Assembly (NCBI GenBank): GCA_902519075.1
Contig: CABYIO010000001.1
Span: forward strand, 51,856 to 115,855
DNA length: 64,000 bases
DNA from: an uncultured Bacteroidota bacterium
Lineage (GTDB): Bacteria > Bacteroidota > Bacteroidia > Flavobacteriales > Flavobacteriaceae
Direction: 5' to 3'
Below the pieces are notes generated by a model. The model saw nothing but the letters and a program-made list of their open reading frames with translations. It had not been told where the DNA came from and ran no database searches. Every line of letters starts with the position of its first letter. Positions within the stretch are counted from its first letter, which is position 1. Position numbers and translations under genes: made by a program. Positions 41,433 through 51,381 of the stretch are shown here, piece by piece.

Positions 41433-41885
41433 ATGTGGAATAAAATAAATCATGGTGGTGAACCCACTAAGAATGTAGATAAAAAATATGCAATATTCGT
41501 TGGTAGATACCAACCATATCATTTTGGACATATTGAATTAATTAAACAAAAATTAAACGAGGGAATTCCAGCACTTATCATGGTTAGAAATATCGAGCCT
41601 GATCAAAGAAATCCTTTCACAACTGAACAAACAGTTAGTATGATAAGAAAATATCACGCTGCACACGGAGATGATGTAGAGGTTATGATAATTCCTGATA
41701 TTGAGTCAGTGAATTACGGCAGGGGAGTTGGATATGAAATAAACGAGTTTCAACCTCCAGCTGACAGTGGCGCTATGTTTATTTCAGCAACAAAAATAAG
41801 GGAATCTATTAAAAATGGTGATAATACTTGGAAAACCATGGTTGATGATTCACTACACAGCGATATCGAAGGATATTTAGGATAA
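41433..41885 (+). CDS. Adenylyltransferase/nucleotidyltransferase-like protein (HxGH superfamily)
   Basis: [23 protein letters not shown] (HFGH), [37 protein letters not shown]. Confidence 0.82.
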   Translation: MWNKINHGGEPTKNVDKKYAIFVGRYQPYHFGHIELIKQKLNEGIPALIMVRNIEPDQRNPFTTEQTVSMIRKYHAAHGDDVEVMIIPDIESVNYGRGVGYEINEFQPPADSGAMFISATKIRESIKNGDNTWKTMVDDSLHSDIEGYLG

Positions 41886-41938
41886 ATTTTATCGTTTTAT
41901 ATTTTTTTTTCATTTGTTATGGGGTATTTTTGCCTCTT

Positions 41939-43192
41939 ATGAGTTATCTATTTACTTCTGAATCGGTTAGTGAGGGTCATCCAGATAAAATTGCTGATCA
42001 AATCAGTGATGCAATACTAGATAATTTTCTAGCCTTTGATCCAGACTCAAAAGTTGCTTGTGAGACACTTGTAACTACGGGTCAGGTTATTCTTTCAGGT
42101 GAGGTCAAATCTAAGACTTATGTTGATGTACAGAAAGTTGCAAGAGAGGTAATTAAGAAAATTGGATACACAAAAAGCGAATATATGTTTGATTATAAGT
42201 CATGTGGGATACTTTCAATGATTCATGAGCAGTCTGATGATATAAACCGTGGCGTAGTAAAAAAAAATAATGATGAACAAGGTGCAGGTGATCAGGGAAT
42301 AATGTTTGGTTATGCTACAAATGAAACAAAAAATTATATGCCATTAGCCTTAGATATTTCTAATAAAATATTACAAGAATTAGCTTTATTAAGAAAAGAG
42401 AACGATGAAATCAAATACCTAAGACCTGACTCTAAATCTCAGGTCACGATTGAGTATTCTGATGACAATAAGCCACTTTTAATAAAAACAATTGTCATTT
42501 CTACACAACATGATGATTTTGATTCAGAGGATGTAATGCTAAGTAAAATAAAGTTTGATATAATTAACATCCTTATTCCTAGAATATTGAACAAAAACCC
42601 TGATTTGAAAAATTTATTCAATGAAAATGTTGAATACTTAATTAACCCTACAGGCAAGTTTGTTATCGGTGGACCACATGGAGATACAGGATTAACTGGA
42701 AGAAAAATTATAGTTGACACTTATGGAGGTAAGGGAGCGCATGGTGGAGGAGCCTTTTCTGGAAAAGATCCGTCTAAAGTTGATCGAAGTGGAGCATATG
42801 CAGCTAGACATATTGCAAAAAATATAGTTGCAGCAGGGATTTGTGATGAAGCTCTTGTTCAAATTAGTTATGCAATAGGTGTAGCAGAGCCGGTAGCATT
42901 ATATATCAATACATATGGAACTACAAAACTTAACTTTTCTGATGGAGATATTTCAAAGATGATTTTAAATATATTTGATTTGAGACCATATTCAATTGAG
43001 AAATCATTTGATTTAAGAAAGCCAATATATTCAGAAACAGCGGCTTATGGGCATATGGGTAGAAAGCCCCAAAAAGTGAAAAAAACTTTTGTAAATTCTG
43101 AAAAAAAAATGATTGAATTTGATTTAGAATTATTCAACTGGGAAAAATTAGATTACGTAGAAAAAATTAAAAAACTTTTTAAATTAGCATAA
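41939..43192 (+). CDS. metK: S-adenosylmethionine synthase
   Basis: [89 protein letters not shown]. Confidence 0.97.
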   Translation: MSYLFTSESVSEGHPDKIADQISDAILDNFLAFDPDSKVACETLVTTGQVILSGEVKSKTYVDVQKVAREVIKKIGYTKSEYMFDYKSCGILSMIHEQSDDINRGVVKKNNDEQGAGDQGIMFGYATNETKNYMPLALDISNKILQELALLRKENDEIKYLRPDSKSQVTIEYSDDNKPLLIKTIVISTQHDDFDSEDVMLSKIKFDIINILIPRILNKNPDLKNLFNENVEYLINPTGKFVIGGPHGDTGLTGRKIIVDTYGGKGAHGGGAFSGKDPSKVDRSGAYAARHIAKNIVAAGICDEALVQISYAIGVAEPVALYINTYGTTKLNFSDGDISKMILNIFDLRPYSIEKSFDLRKPIYSETAAYGHMGRKPQKVKKTFVNSEKKMIEFDLELFNWEKLDYVEKIKKLFKLA

Positions 43193-44508
43193 TGATTAAA
43201 AGTAATGTAAAATATACGCCTTTCAAGATTAAAGATACTAATCAGGCTAAATGGGGAAAAGAAGAGATTAAACTAGCGGAAGCTGAAATGCCAGGTTTAA
43301 TGGCCTTAAGGTCAGAATACAGAAAAAATAAACCTTTAAAAGGAGCAAGAATTGCTGGATGTCTTCACATGACTATTCAAACGGCAGTCTTAATTGAAAC
43401 TTTGATTGAGCTTGGTGCTGAAGTCACTTGGAGTTCATGTAATATATTTTCGACCCAGGATCATGCAGCAGCAGCAATTGCAGCAGCAGGAGTTCAGGTT
43501 TATGCTTGGAAAGGAATGAATGAAGAGGAATTTGACTGGTGCATTGAACAAACATTATTCTTCGGTGAAGAAAGAAAACCTCTTAATATGATTTTAGATG
43601 ATGGAGGAGATTTAACAAATATGGTTTTAGATAAATATCCAGAGCTTACTAAAAACATAAAAGGTTTGTCTGAAGAGACTACAACCGGTGTATTAAGATT
43701 ATTCGACAGAATGAGAGATGGAACATTAACTTTACCGGCAATTAATGTAAATGATTCAGTAACTAAAAGTAAGTTTGACAATAAATATGGCTGCAAGGAA
43801 AGTGCTGTAGATGCTGTCAGAAGAGCAACTGACATTATGATGGCAGGTAAGAGAGTTGTTGTATGTGGTTATGGGGATGTTGGAAAAGGAACTGCAGCAT
43901 CTTTTAAATCAGCAGGTAGTATTGTCACCGTTACAGAAATAGATCCCATTTGTGCTTTACAAGCAGCAATGGATGGATATGAGGTTAAAAAGCTTGAAAC
44001 AGTGATAGATAATTCAGATTTAATTATAACAGCTACCGGCAACAGAGATATTGTAAAGGATATCCATTTTAAATCTATGAAGGATAAAGCAATAGTTTGT
44101 AATATCGGTCATTTTGATAATGAAATAGATATGGCTTGGTTAAATAAAAATTATGGTCATACTAAAAAAGAAATAAAACCCCAGGTAGATTTATACACTG
44201 TTAACGGTAATGATATTGTGGTATTAGCAGAGGGTAGGTTGGTTAATCTTGGTTGCGCAACAGGACACCCAAGTTTTGTCATGAGCAATTCTTTTACTAA
44301 TCAAGTTTTAGCCCAAATTGAACTTTGGAACCATTCGTCAAAATATGAAAACAAGGTTTATACATTACCTAAACACTTAGATGAAAAAGTTGCAAAGTTG
44401 CATCTTGAAAAATTAGGTGTAGAGCTTACTACACTTGACGATATTCAGTCTAAATATATTGGAGTAGATAAAGAAGGTCCTTATAAGTCTGATGATTACA
44501 GATATTAG
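43192..44508 (+). CDS. ahcY: Adenosylhomocysteinase
   Basis: [91 protein letters not shown], terminal PYKSDDYRY. Confidence 0.97.
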   Translation: MIKSNVKYTPFKIKDTNQAKWGKEEIKLAEAEMPGLMALRSEYRKNKPLKGARIAGCLHMTIQTAVLIETLIELGAEVTWSSCNIFSTQDHAAAAIAAAGVQVYAWKGMNEEEFDWCIEQTLFFGEERKPLNMILDDGGDLTNMVLDKYPELTKNIKGLSEETTTGVLRLFDRMRDGTLTLPAINVNDSVTKSKFDNKYGCKESAVDAVRRATDIMMAGKRVVVCGYGDVGKGTAASFKSAGSIVTVTEIDPICALQAAMDGYEVKKLETVIDNSDLIITATGNRDIVKDIHFKSMKDKAIVCNIGHFDNEIDMAWLNKNYGHTKKEIKPQVDLYTVNGNDIVVLAEGRLVNLGCATGHPSFVMSNSFTNQVLAQIELWNHSSKYENKVYTLPKHLDEKVAKLHLEKLGVELTTLDDIQSKYIGVDKEGPYKSDDYRY

Positions 44509-44567
44509 ACATTGTAATTCAGATTAATTTCATTTTAAATACACGTTTTATATTTAATTTAATGTAA

Positions 44568-44609
44568 TAAGTACTTTTTGTACTTAAAAATAAGTACTTT
44601 TGTTACTTA
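44568..44609. promoter_or_regulatory. Twin palindromic operator overlapping the upstream edge of the wHTH regulator gene
   Basis: TAAGTAC-TTTTT-GTACTTA (44568-44586) and TAAGTA-CTTTTGT-TACTTA (44591-44609), each 19 bp, centres 23 bp apart, ending 5 bp before ATG 44615. Confidence 0.75.
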
Positions 44610-44614
44610 ATATT

Positions 44615-45127
44615 ATGCTAGGTTCATTAATTACATCTAAAACAAGGCTACGGATGCTTATTAAATTCTTTATTAGTGCTGCTAATAATGGATATCTAAA
44701 TGGTCTTGCCAACGAATTCAACGAATCTACCAATTCAATAAGAAAGGAATTAAATAATCTTTCCAGCGCTGGATACCTTCTTAAATCAAAAGAAAACAAC
44801 AGGATTGTTTATAATGCTAATACATCTCACCCAATGTTCGAAGTTTTACAAAAGATTGTAAGACAACATTTGGGTATAGAGGATATTGTTGAAACTGTGA
44901 TTGATAGAATTGGAGATGTAGATCAAATTGCTTTGACCGGAGAATATGCAGAGGGAATAGATAGTGGAAATATTGAGATAATTATTAATGGTCCAGATGT
45001 TAATAAAGATTATTTGAATAACATTAAACCAAAAATCAAAAAGAAAATTGGAAGAGAAGTAAGTTTCCTCTTAAATCAAAAACTAGATTTAAACGCAATT
45101 ATTCTTTACAAAAAAACAACTAAATGA
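44615..45127 (+). CDS. Winged-HTH transcriptional regulator with C-terminal degenerate nucleotidyltransferase-like domain
   Basis: LANEFNESTNSIRKELNNLSSAGYLLKSKENNRIVYNAN is wHTH-like; IALTGEYAEGIDSGNIEIIINGPDV resembles the MNT motif GSxARGxxxxxSDIDLxV with catalytic Asp lost. Confidence 0.8.
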   Translation: MLGSLITSKTRLRMLIKFFISAANNGYLNGLANEFNESTNSIRKELNNLSSAGYLLKSKENNRIVYNANTSHPMFEVLQKIVRQHLGIEDIVETVIDRIGDVDQIALTGEYAEGIDSGNIEIIINGPDVNKDYLNNIKPKIKKKIGREVSFLLNQKLDLNAIILYKKTTK

Positions 45128-45585
45128 ATTGGTATGTAATACACACAAAACCAAGAGGGGAGAAAAAAGCTGAGGAACAGTTATTGTCTTTGGGAATTAA
45201 TGCTTATTGTCCAACCCGAAAAGAAATTAGGCTTTGGAGTGATCGTAAAAAAAGAATTCAAGTTCCGGTACTGCCTTCAATGATTTTAGTAAATATTGAT
45301 GAAAAAGATGTTAACAGAGTTTTTGAATGTCCAGGAGTTGTAAGGTATATGTTTTGGCTAGGAAAAAGGGCGGTAGTTAGGCAATCAGAAGTTGATATTT
45401 TAAAAAAATATTTAAATGGAGATCATAATTTTATAAACAGTGAACTTTCAGATATTAAAGTTGGTGATAATTTTAGTTTATCATCTTTTAATAACGAAAA
45501 AGGAATTATAAATAGAATTTCAAATAATAATATTTGGATTTATTTGGAATCTATTGGATACAGTATTAAGCTAAAATTAGCTTAA
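45124..45585 (+). CDS. NusG-like antiterminator, UpxY/RfaH-type, heading the polysaccharide locus
   Basis: MNWYVIHTKPRGEKKAEEQLLSLGINAYCPTRKEIRLWSDRKKRIQVPVLPSMILVNI is a NusG N-terminal domain; KOW-like C-terminus KVGDNFSLSSFNNEKGIINRI. Confidence 0.9.
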   Translation: MNWYVIHTKPRGEKKAEEQLLSLGINAYCPTRKEIRLWSDRKKRIQVPVLPSMILVNIDEKDVNRVFECPGVVRYMFWLGKRAVVRQSEVDILKKYLNGDHNFINSELSDIKVGDNFSLSSFNNEKGIINRISNNNIWIYLESIGYSIKLKLA

Positions 45586-45644
45586 TATATACTAAACTAG
45601 TATTATTTTTGTTAGTCATAATTGTGACTGACGTCGGCGAAGCC
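45564..45644. promoter_or_regulatory. Palindrome-rich leader between the antiterminator gene and the first polysaccharide gene
   Basis: TATTAAGCTAA-AA-TTAGCTTAATA (45564-45587), TTAGTCA-taattg-TGACTGA (45612-45631), GACGTC (45630-45635), GGC-GAA-GCC (45636-45644). Confidence 0.6.
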
Positions 45645-45658
45645 ATAAAAAAAGTTGT

Positions 45659-46780
45659 ATGAAAAAAATTAATATTCAAATGGTTGATTTAATGGGTCAA
45701 TACACAAAAATCAAGAATGAAATTGATGCAAATATTATATCATCTATTGAATCTGGTCGATATGTAAATGGACCGATAGTTAAGCAGTTTTCAGAAAATC
45801 TTTCATCTTATTTAAATGTACGGAACGTTATACCATGTGCTAATGGTACTGATGCATTACAAATAGCATTTATGGCTTTAGGTTTAAAACCAGGTGACGA
45901 AATAATATGTCCATCATGGACATATATTGCAACTGCAGAGGCAGCTGCTATATTAGGAATAAAAGTTATTTTCTGCGATGTAGATTTAAATACTTTTAAC
46001 ACGCAAGCAGATTTAATTGAACCACATATTAACGACAAAACAAAAGCCATAGTTCCCGTTCATTTGTATGGGCAATCTTGTGATATGTATTCTGTTATTA
46101 AGCTTGCTGAAAAGTATAAGCTTAAAATTATTGAGGATAATGCTCAAGCAATAGGTTGTAAATATACTCTTCCAAACGGAGATGTAAAATATACTGGAAC
46201 ATTGGGTGATATAGGAACAACATCATTTTATCCTTCAAAAAACCTTGGTTGTTATGGTGATGGCGGTGCAATTTTCACAAACGATGACATCCTTGCAGAA
46301 AAAATTAAAATGATTGTAAATCATGGTGAAAAAATTAAATACCACCATGAAATTGTTGGTTGTAATTCTAGATTAGATTCTATTCAGGCTGAAATTTTAA
46401 ATGTAAAGTTAAAATATTTAGATAATTATAATTCAAGCAGAAAAATAATGGCTAATAATTATAATTTAGCATTTGAAGAAATTGATGAAATTCAAATACC
46501 AAAAATTATTTCAAGCTCTGAGCACGTATATCACCAATATACTTTAAGAGTTTTAAATGGCAGAAGAGATCACCTAAAAACTTATTTAAATGATTTAGGA
46601 ATATCATCAATGATTTATTATCCGATTCCAATTCACAAACAAAAACCATATAGAAATAATCAAGTTTTAGAAAATACTGATATTCTTTCTAATGAAGTTA
46701 TTTCTTTACCAATGCACACTGAATTAGAAAACTCTAATCAGGACTTTATTATTGATAATTTGATAAAATTTTTTAAATGA
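45659..46780 (+). CDS. DegT/DnrJ/EryC1/StrS-family PLP aminotransferase
   Basis: IPCANGTDALQIAFMALGLKPGDEIICPSWTYIATAEAAAILG, IIEDNAQAIGCKY, TTSFYPSKNLGCYGDGGAIFTND, NSRLDSIQAEIL. Confidence 0.95.
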   Translation: MKKINIQMVDLMGQYTKIKNEIDANIISSIESGRYVNGPIVKQFSENLSSYLNVRNVIPCANGTDALQIAFMALGLKPGDEIICPSWTYIATAEAAAILGIKVIFCDVDLNTFNTQADLIEPHINDKTKAIVPVHLYGQSCDMYSVIKLAEKYKLKIIEDNAQAIGCKYTLPNGDVKYTGTLGDIGTTSFYPSKNLGCYGDGGAIFTNDDILAEKIKMIVNHGEKIKYHHEIVGCNSRLDSIQAEILNVKLKYLDNYNSSRKIMANNYNLAFEEIDEIQIPKIISSSEHVYHQYTLRVLNGRRDHLKTYLNDLGISSMIYYPIPIHKQKPYRNNQVLENTDILSNEVISLPMHTELENSNQDFIIDNLIKFFK

Positions 46781-48162
46781 AAATAAAAAATATTTGTTGT
46801 ATAGGCGCAGGCTATGTTGGAGGCCCTACAATGTCGATTATTGCTCACAAAAATCCAAATATTAAAGTTAATGTTGTGGATATGAATGCCGATAAAATTT
46901 CAGCATGGAATTCTAAAGACTTAGATAATTTACCTGTCTATGAGCCAGGTTTATCAAAAGTTGTGAAAGAGGCAAGAGGTAGAAATTTATTTTTTTCTAA
47001 TGATATAAATAAATATATTGATCAGGCTGATATGATATTTATTTCGGTAAATACCCCAACAAAGACATCTGGAGAAGGGATGGGTTATGCAGCAGATTTA
47101 AAATATATTGAAGCTTGCGCAAAACAAATTGCAGAGGTTTCAAAAACAGATAAAATAATTGTAGAAAAATCGACAGTTCCTGTAAGAACATCAGAAAAAA
47201 TTAGACAAATTCTAAAATTAAATAATAGTCATGTTGATTTTCAAATTCTATCTAATCCTGAATTTCTTGCAGAAGGAACAGCTATGAGAGATTTAGAAAT
47301 TCCTGACAGAGTTCTGATAGGAGGAGATAAAACACCAGACGGTCAAAAAGCGATAGAATCTTTAGTGAAAATTTATACCTCCTGGGTTCCTAGAAAAAAT
47401 ATTCTCACAACTAACTTATGGTCTTCAGAATTATCCAAATTAACCGCCAATGCATTTTTAGCTCAAAGAATATCTTCAATTAATTCTTTATCGGAGCTTT
47501 GTGAAGAAACCGGAGCAGATATTGAAGAAGTTTCAAAGGCAATTGGAATGGATTCAAGAATAGGTAGCAGTTTCTTGAAATCATCTGTCGGGTTTGGTGG
47601 AAGTTGTTTTCAAAAGGACATATTGAATTTGGTTTACATTGCAAGAACGCTAGGGCTTGAAAAAGTTGCTGACTATTGGGAACAAATACTAATTATTAAT
47701 GAACACCAAAGAAATAGATTTTCATCAAAGATTATTGATTTTATTAAAAAAGAAAACTTGGAACCTGAAGTGTTAATGCTTGGTTGGGCTTTTAAAAAAA
47801 ACACAAATGATTCTAGAGAATCAGCATCAATATATGTGACAAATAATTTAATAAATAATAGTATTAAAGTTGATATTTATGACCCAAAGGTTAAGGAATA
47901 TCAGGTTAATTTTGATTTATCAAGTTTGAATCCTGATTATGATGCATCATTAGTGAATTATATTGATAATCCCTTTATAAATATTTCAAGCTATAATACT
48001 GTAGTGATAACTACGGAGTGGGATGAATTTAAAGATTTTGACTGGAAGACTGTTTATAATAACATAAAAAAACCAGCCTATATTTTTGATGGTAGAAACA
48101 TCTTAAAAAGTGAAATAATAAAAAAAATTGGATTTAATTATTTAGGGCTTGGAAGAAATTAA
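46777..48162 (+). CDS. ugd: UDP-glucose 6-dehydrogenase
   Basis: ICCIGAGYVGGPTMSIIAHKNPNIKVNVVDMN, NLPVYEPGLSKVVKEARGRNLFFS, LSNPEFLAEGTAMRDLEIPDRVLIGG, KSSVGFGGSCFQKDILNLVYI; followed by a UDP-glucuronate decarboxylase-like gene. Confidence 0.92.
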   Translation: MKIKNICCIGAGYVGGPTMSIIAHKNPNIKVNVVDMNADKISAWNSKDLDNLPVYEPGLSKVVKEARGRNLFFSNDINKYIDQADMIFISVNTPTKTSGEGMGYAADLKYIEACAKQIAEVSKTDKIIVEKSTVPVRTSEKIRQILKLNNSHVDFQILSNPEFLAEGTAMRDLEIPDRVLIGGDKTPDGQKAIESLVKIYTSWVPRKNILTTNLWSSELSKLTANAFLAQRISSINSLSELCEETGADIEEVSKAIGMDSRIGSSFLKSSVGFGGSCFQKDILNLVYIARTLGLEKVADYWEQILIINEHQRNRFSSKIIDFIKKENLEPEVLMLGWAFKKNTNDSRESASIYVTNNLINNSIKVDIYDPKVKEYQVNFDLSSLNPDYDASLVNYIDNPFINISSYNTVVITTEWDEFKDFDWKTVYNNIKKPAYIFDGRNILKSEIIKKIGFNYLGLGRN

Positions 48163-49108
48163 GAAAAAAAATATACTGGTTACTGGAGGTGCAGGTTTTA
48201 TTGGATCTCACTTATGTAAGGTCTTAGTTAACTTAGGTAATTATGTAATTTGTTTAGATAATTTATTTACAGGCTCAATAAATAATATTTCAGATTTAAG
48301 AGATAATGTAAATTTTGAATTTGTTAATCATGATATAACAGAGCCTTATTTTAGGGACAATATAGATGAAATATATAATTTAGCATGTCCTGCATCACCA
48401 AAACATTATCAATATAATCCGATTAAAACTGTTAAAACTTGTACAATTGGTGTGATTAATATGCTAGGTTTAGCAAAAAAAAATAATGCTAAAATTCTTC
48501 AGGCAAGCACCAGTGAAGTTTACGGGGATCCAAATGTACATCCACAGGATGAAAGATATAATGGCAATGTTAACCCTGTAGGATTGAGATCATGCTATGA
48601 TGAGGGAAAAAGATGTTCTGAGACTTTATTTATGGATTATCATAGAGAGCATAATCTGAAAATAAAAATTATAAGAATATTTAACACCTTCGGCCCAAAT
48701 ATGGCAAAAAACGATGGTAGAGTTATTTCAAATTTTGTAATGCAAGCTATTAGAAATGAAGAAATAACAATTTATGGGGATGGTAGTCAAACAAGAAGTT
48801 TCCTATATGTTGATGATTTGATTGATGCCATGATTAAAATGATGAATGCCAATAATAATTTCATAGGACCGATCAACATAGGTAATCCACATGAAATCTC
48901 AATGAATAAATTAGCATCTACAATTCTGAGATTGACAAATTCTAAATCTCAATTTATATACAGAGATCTTCCTGAGGATGATCCTAAAAGAAGAAATCCC
49001 GATATTAACTTAGCAAAAAACAAATTGAATTGGACCCCTTTCTGTAGTTTGGAGGTAGGTTTATCAAATACCATTAATTATTTTAAAAAAATAAATGAAA
49101 TCAATTAA
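48149..49108 (+). CDS. UDP-glucuronate decarboxylase (UXS-like SDR)
   Basis: ILVTGGAGFIGSHLCKVLVNLGNYVICLDNLFTGS, YNLACPASPKHYQYNPIKTVKTCTIGVINMLGLAKK, STSEVYGDPNVHPQDERYNGNVNPVGLRSCYDEGKRCSETLFMDYHR. Confidence 0.93.
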   Translation: MEEIKKKNILVTGGAGFIGSHLCKVLVNLGNYVICLDNLFTGSINNISDLRDNVNFEFVNHDITEPYFRDNIDEIYNLACPASPKHYQYNPIKTVKTCTIGVINMLGLAKKNNAKILQASTSEVYGDPNVHPQDERYNGNVNPVGLRSCYDEGKRCSETLFMDYHREHNLKIKIIRIFNTFGPNMAKNDGRVISNFVMQAIRNEEITIYGDGSQTRSFLYVDDLIDAMIKMMNANNNFIGPINIGNPHEISMNKLASTILRLTNSKSQFIYRDLPEDDPKRRNPDINLAKNKLNWTPFCSLEVGLSNTINYFKKINEIN

Positions 49109-49976
49109 AGGAATAATATTAGCTGGAGGTACTGGTTCAAGATTATATCCATTAACTCTTGGAACTTCAAAGCAATTATTACCAGTCTATGACAAGCCAA
49201 TGATATATTATCCTTTATCTGTTTTAATGCAAGCAGAAATTAAGGATGTTCTAATTATCTCATCTGAGCATGATTTACCAAAGTTTAAAAAATTACTTGG
49301 AGACGGCTCGAAGTTAGGAATTAAAATTTCCTATAAAGTTCAATTTGAACCAAACGGAATCGCTGAATCATTTATTATTGGTCAAGATTTTATTTGTGAT
49401 GATAATGTTTGTTTGATATTGGGGGATAATATTTTTCACGGAGACGAATTTATTTCAAATATTAACACTGCTAAAATAGACTTATCTAATGGATATTCAT
49501 CAATTTTTGGGGTTTCAGTTCCAAATCCAGAAAGCTATGGAGTCATAGAATTTGATGATAAAAACAACATTATTGATATCGCTGAAAAACCTGATTTTGC
49601 AAAAAGTAATATTATTGTTTCTGGATTATATTTTTATACTAATGATGTTGTAAAATTTGCAAAGAAGCTAAAGCCCAGTGAAAGAGGAGAAAAAGAAATC
49701 ACTGATATTAACAACCTTTATTTATCATCAAAAAAATTAAAACTAATACGATTAAAATCTAGTATATCGTGGTTTGATACCGGAACATATAGTTCTTTAA
49801 TTCAAGCCTCAAAATATTTTGAAAATTATGAGAAAAAATCAGGGCAAAAGGCAGCATGTATTGAAGAAATAGCTTATAATATGGGTTTCATTGACAACAG
49901 TCAATTAAATAAAATAGCAAATTCAATGCATAATAGTGAGTATGGAAATTATTTGTTAAAATTGACACTGAAATGA
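49095..49976 (+). CDS. rfbA: Glucose-1-phosphate thymidylyltransferase
   Basis: KGIILAGGTGSRLYPLTLGTSKQLLPVYDKPMIYYPLSVLMQAEIKDVLIIS, ILGDNIFHGDEF, WFDTGTYSSLIQAS. Confidence 0.96.
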   Translation: MKSIKGIILAGGTGSRLYPLTLGTSKQLLPVYDKPMIYYPLSVLMQAEIKDVLIISSEHDLPKFKKLLGDGSKLGIKISYKVQFEPNGIAESFIIGQDFICDDNVCLILGDNIFHGDEFISNINTAKIDLSNGYSSIFGVSVPNPESYGVIEFDDKNNIIDIAEKPDFAKSNIIVSGLYFYTNDVVKFAKKLKPSERGEKEITDINNLYLSSKKLKLIRLKSSISWFDTGTYSSLIQASKYFENYEKKSGQKAACIEEIAYNMGFIDNSQLNKIANSMHNSEYGNYLLKLTLK

Positions 49977-50509
49977 ACTTAACAAAAACAATTTTTAAAG
50001 ATTTAATTATAATAAAACATAATATTCATGTGGATAATAGAGGTTATTTTAAAGAAAGTTTTTTGAAAGAAAAGCTTGAAAATTTAATTAATTATAGTCT
50101 AGAATTTTGTCAAGAAAATAGTGTAAAATCTTATCTAAATGTATTAAGAGGATTACATTATCAAAAACAACCCTATTCTCAATCCAAGTTAGTCTCTGTA
50201 AGTTTAGGTAAAATATTAGATGTTGCAGTTGACATCAGAAAAGAGTCAGAAAATTACGGTAAATATTTTTCTTATATTTTATCTTCTGACAAACATGAGT
50301 CATTGTTTATTCCAAAAGGATTTGCTCACGGATATCTTACCCTAAGTGATTCAGCCATTATTAATTATCAGGTTGATAATTATTATAATCCTGAGGCCGA
50401 GGAAGGTATTCCTTATGATGATGATCTTTTGAAAATTGATTGGGGTGTTGAAAAGAGTAAATTAATCATTTCAAAAAAGGATCAAAATTTTAAACCTTTC
50501 AAATGGTAA
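49973..50509 (+). CDS. rfbC: dTDP-4-dehydrorhamnose 3,5-epimerase
   Basis: DNRGYFKESFLKEKL, FCQENSVKSYLNVLRGLHYQKQPYSQSKLVSVSLGKILDVAVDIRKES, FIPKGFAHGYLTLSDSA. Confidence 0.95.
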   Translation: MNLTKTIFKDLIIIKHNIHVDNRGYFKESFLKEKLENLINYSLEFCQENSVKSYLNVLRGLHYQKQPYSQSKLVSVSLGKILDVAVDIRKESENYGKYFSYILSSDKHESLFIPKGFAHGYLTLSDSAIINYQVDNYYNPEAEEGIPYDDDLLKIDWGVEKSKLIISKKDQNFKPFKW

Positions 50510-51381
50510 TTAGTAAAAAAATATTAATCACTGGTTCAAAAGGTCAACTAGGAAGCTCATTTAAAAAAATTTCAAAAGCTTACAATTATAATTTTATTTT
50601 CACGGATAAAAGTGATTTAGATATAACCAATTTTGACTTGTTAAAAGAATTCTTTAAAAATAATAAAATAGATACTTTAATAAATTGTGTTGCTTACACT
50701 GATGTAGACAGTGCAGAAATTAAAAAAAGTATTTGTAATATGGTTAACTACAAAGCTATGGATTTTTTATCCGGATTATGTGAAAAATTTAATATACAAC
50801 TAATTCACATATCCACTGATTACGTTTTTGACGGAAAGAAAGATTCGCCGTATAATGAATCTGATTTTACTCAGCCGTTAAATAATTATGGTTTATCAAA
50901 ATTACAAGGTGAAAAAGCAGTTATGAATCATAAACTAAAAAATTCCATAATTATTAGGACTTCCCTTTTGTACAATGATAATGGCGATAGTTTTGTAAGA
51001 AAAATAATTAATAAAATTATCAAAGGTGAAAGTATAGAAGTTGTAAATGATCAATTTTCATCACCAACATATGCAGACGATTTAGCGCATGCTATTTTGA
51101 AAATTATTCCATTAATTAGTAACAATATCACTGAAATATATCATTACTCAAACAAAGGCCATTGTTCTAGATATGATTTAGCGATAAAAATAAATGAATT
51201 TATAAATGGTGATTCAAAAATTAGTTCGACAAAATCAAAAAATGAAACCACAGTTAGACCTTTATATTCGGTGCTTGAAACTTCAAAAATCATTAATAAA
51301 TTTAATTTAAGACTAAGACATTGGGAGGAAGCTTTGGAAGAATTTATTTCTAATCAAAATTTTATATTAAATGAAATTTAG
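50503..51381 (+). CDS. rfbD: dTDP-4-dehydrorhamnose reductase
   Basis: ILITGSKGQLGSSFKKIS, NCVAYTDVDSAE, HISTDYVFDGKKDSPYNESDFTQPLNNYGLSKLQGEKAV, IIRTSLLY. Confidence 0.95.
   Translation: MVISKKILITGSKGQLGSSFKKISKAYNYNFIFTDKSDLDITNFDLLKEFFKNNKIDTLINCVAYTDVDSAEIKKSICNMVNYKAMDFLSGLCEKFNIQLIHISTDYVFDGKKDSPYNESDFTQPLNNYGLSKLQGEKAVMNHKLKNSIIIRTSLLYNDNGDSFVRKIINKIIKGESIEVVNDQFSSPTYADDLAHAILKIIPLISNNITEIYHYSNKGHCSRYDLAIKINEFINGDSKISSTKSKNETTVRPLYSVLETSKIINKFNLRLRHWEEALEEFISNQNFILNEI

Noticed and set aside
43500-43835. 111-aa minus-strand ORF inside ahcY
   Set aside because: Antisense to the conserved ahcY gene; no independent support.
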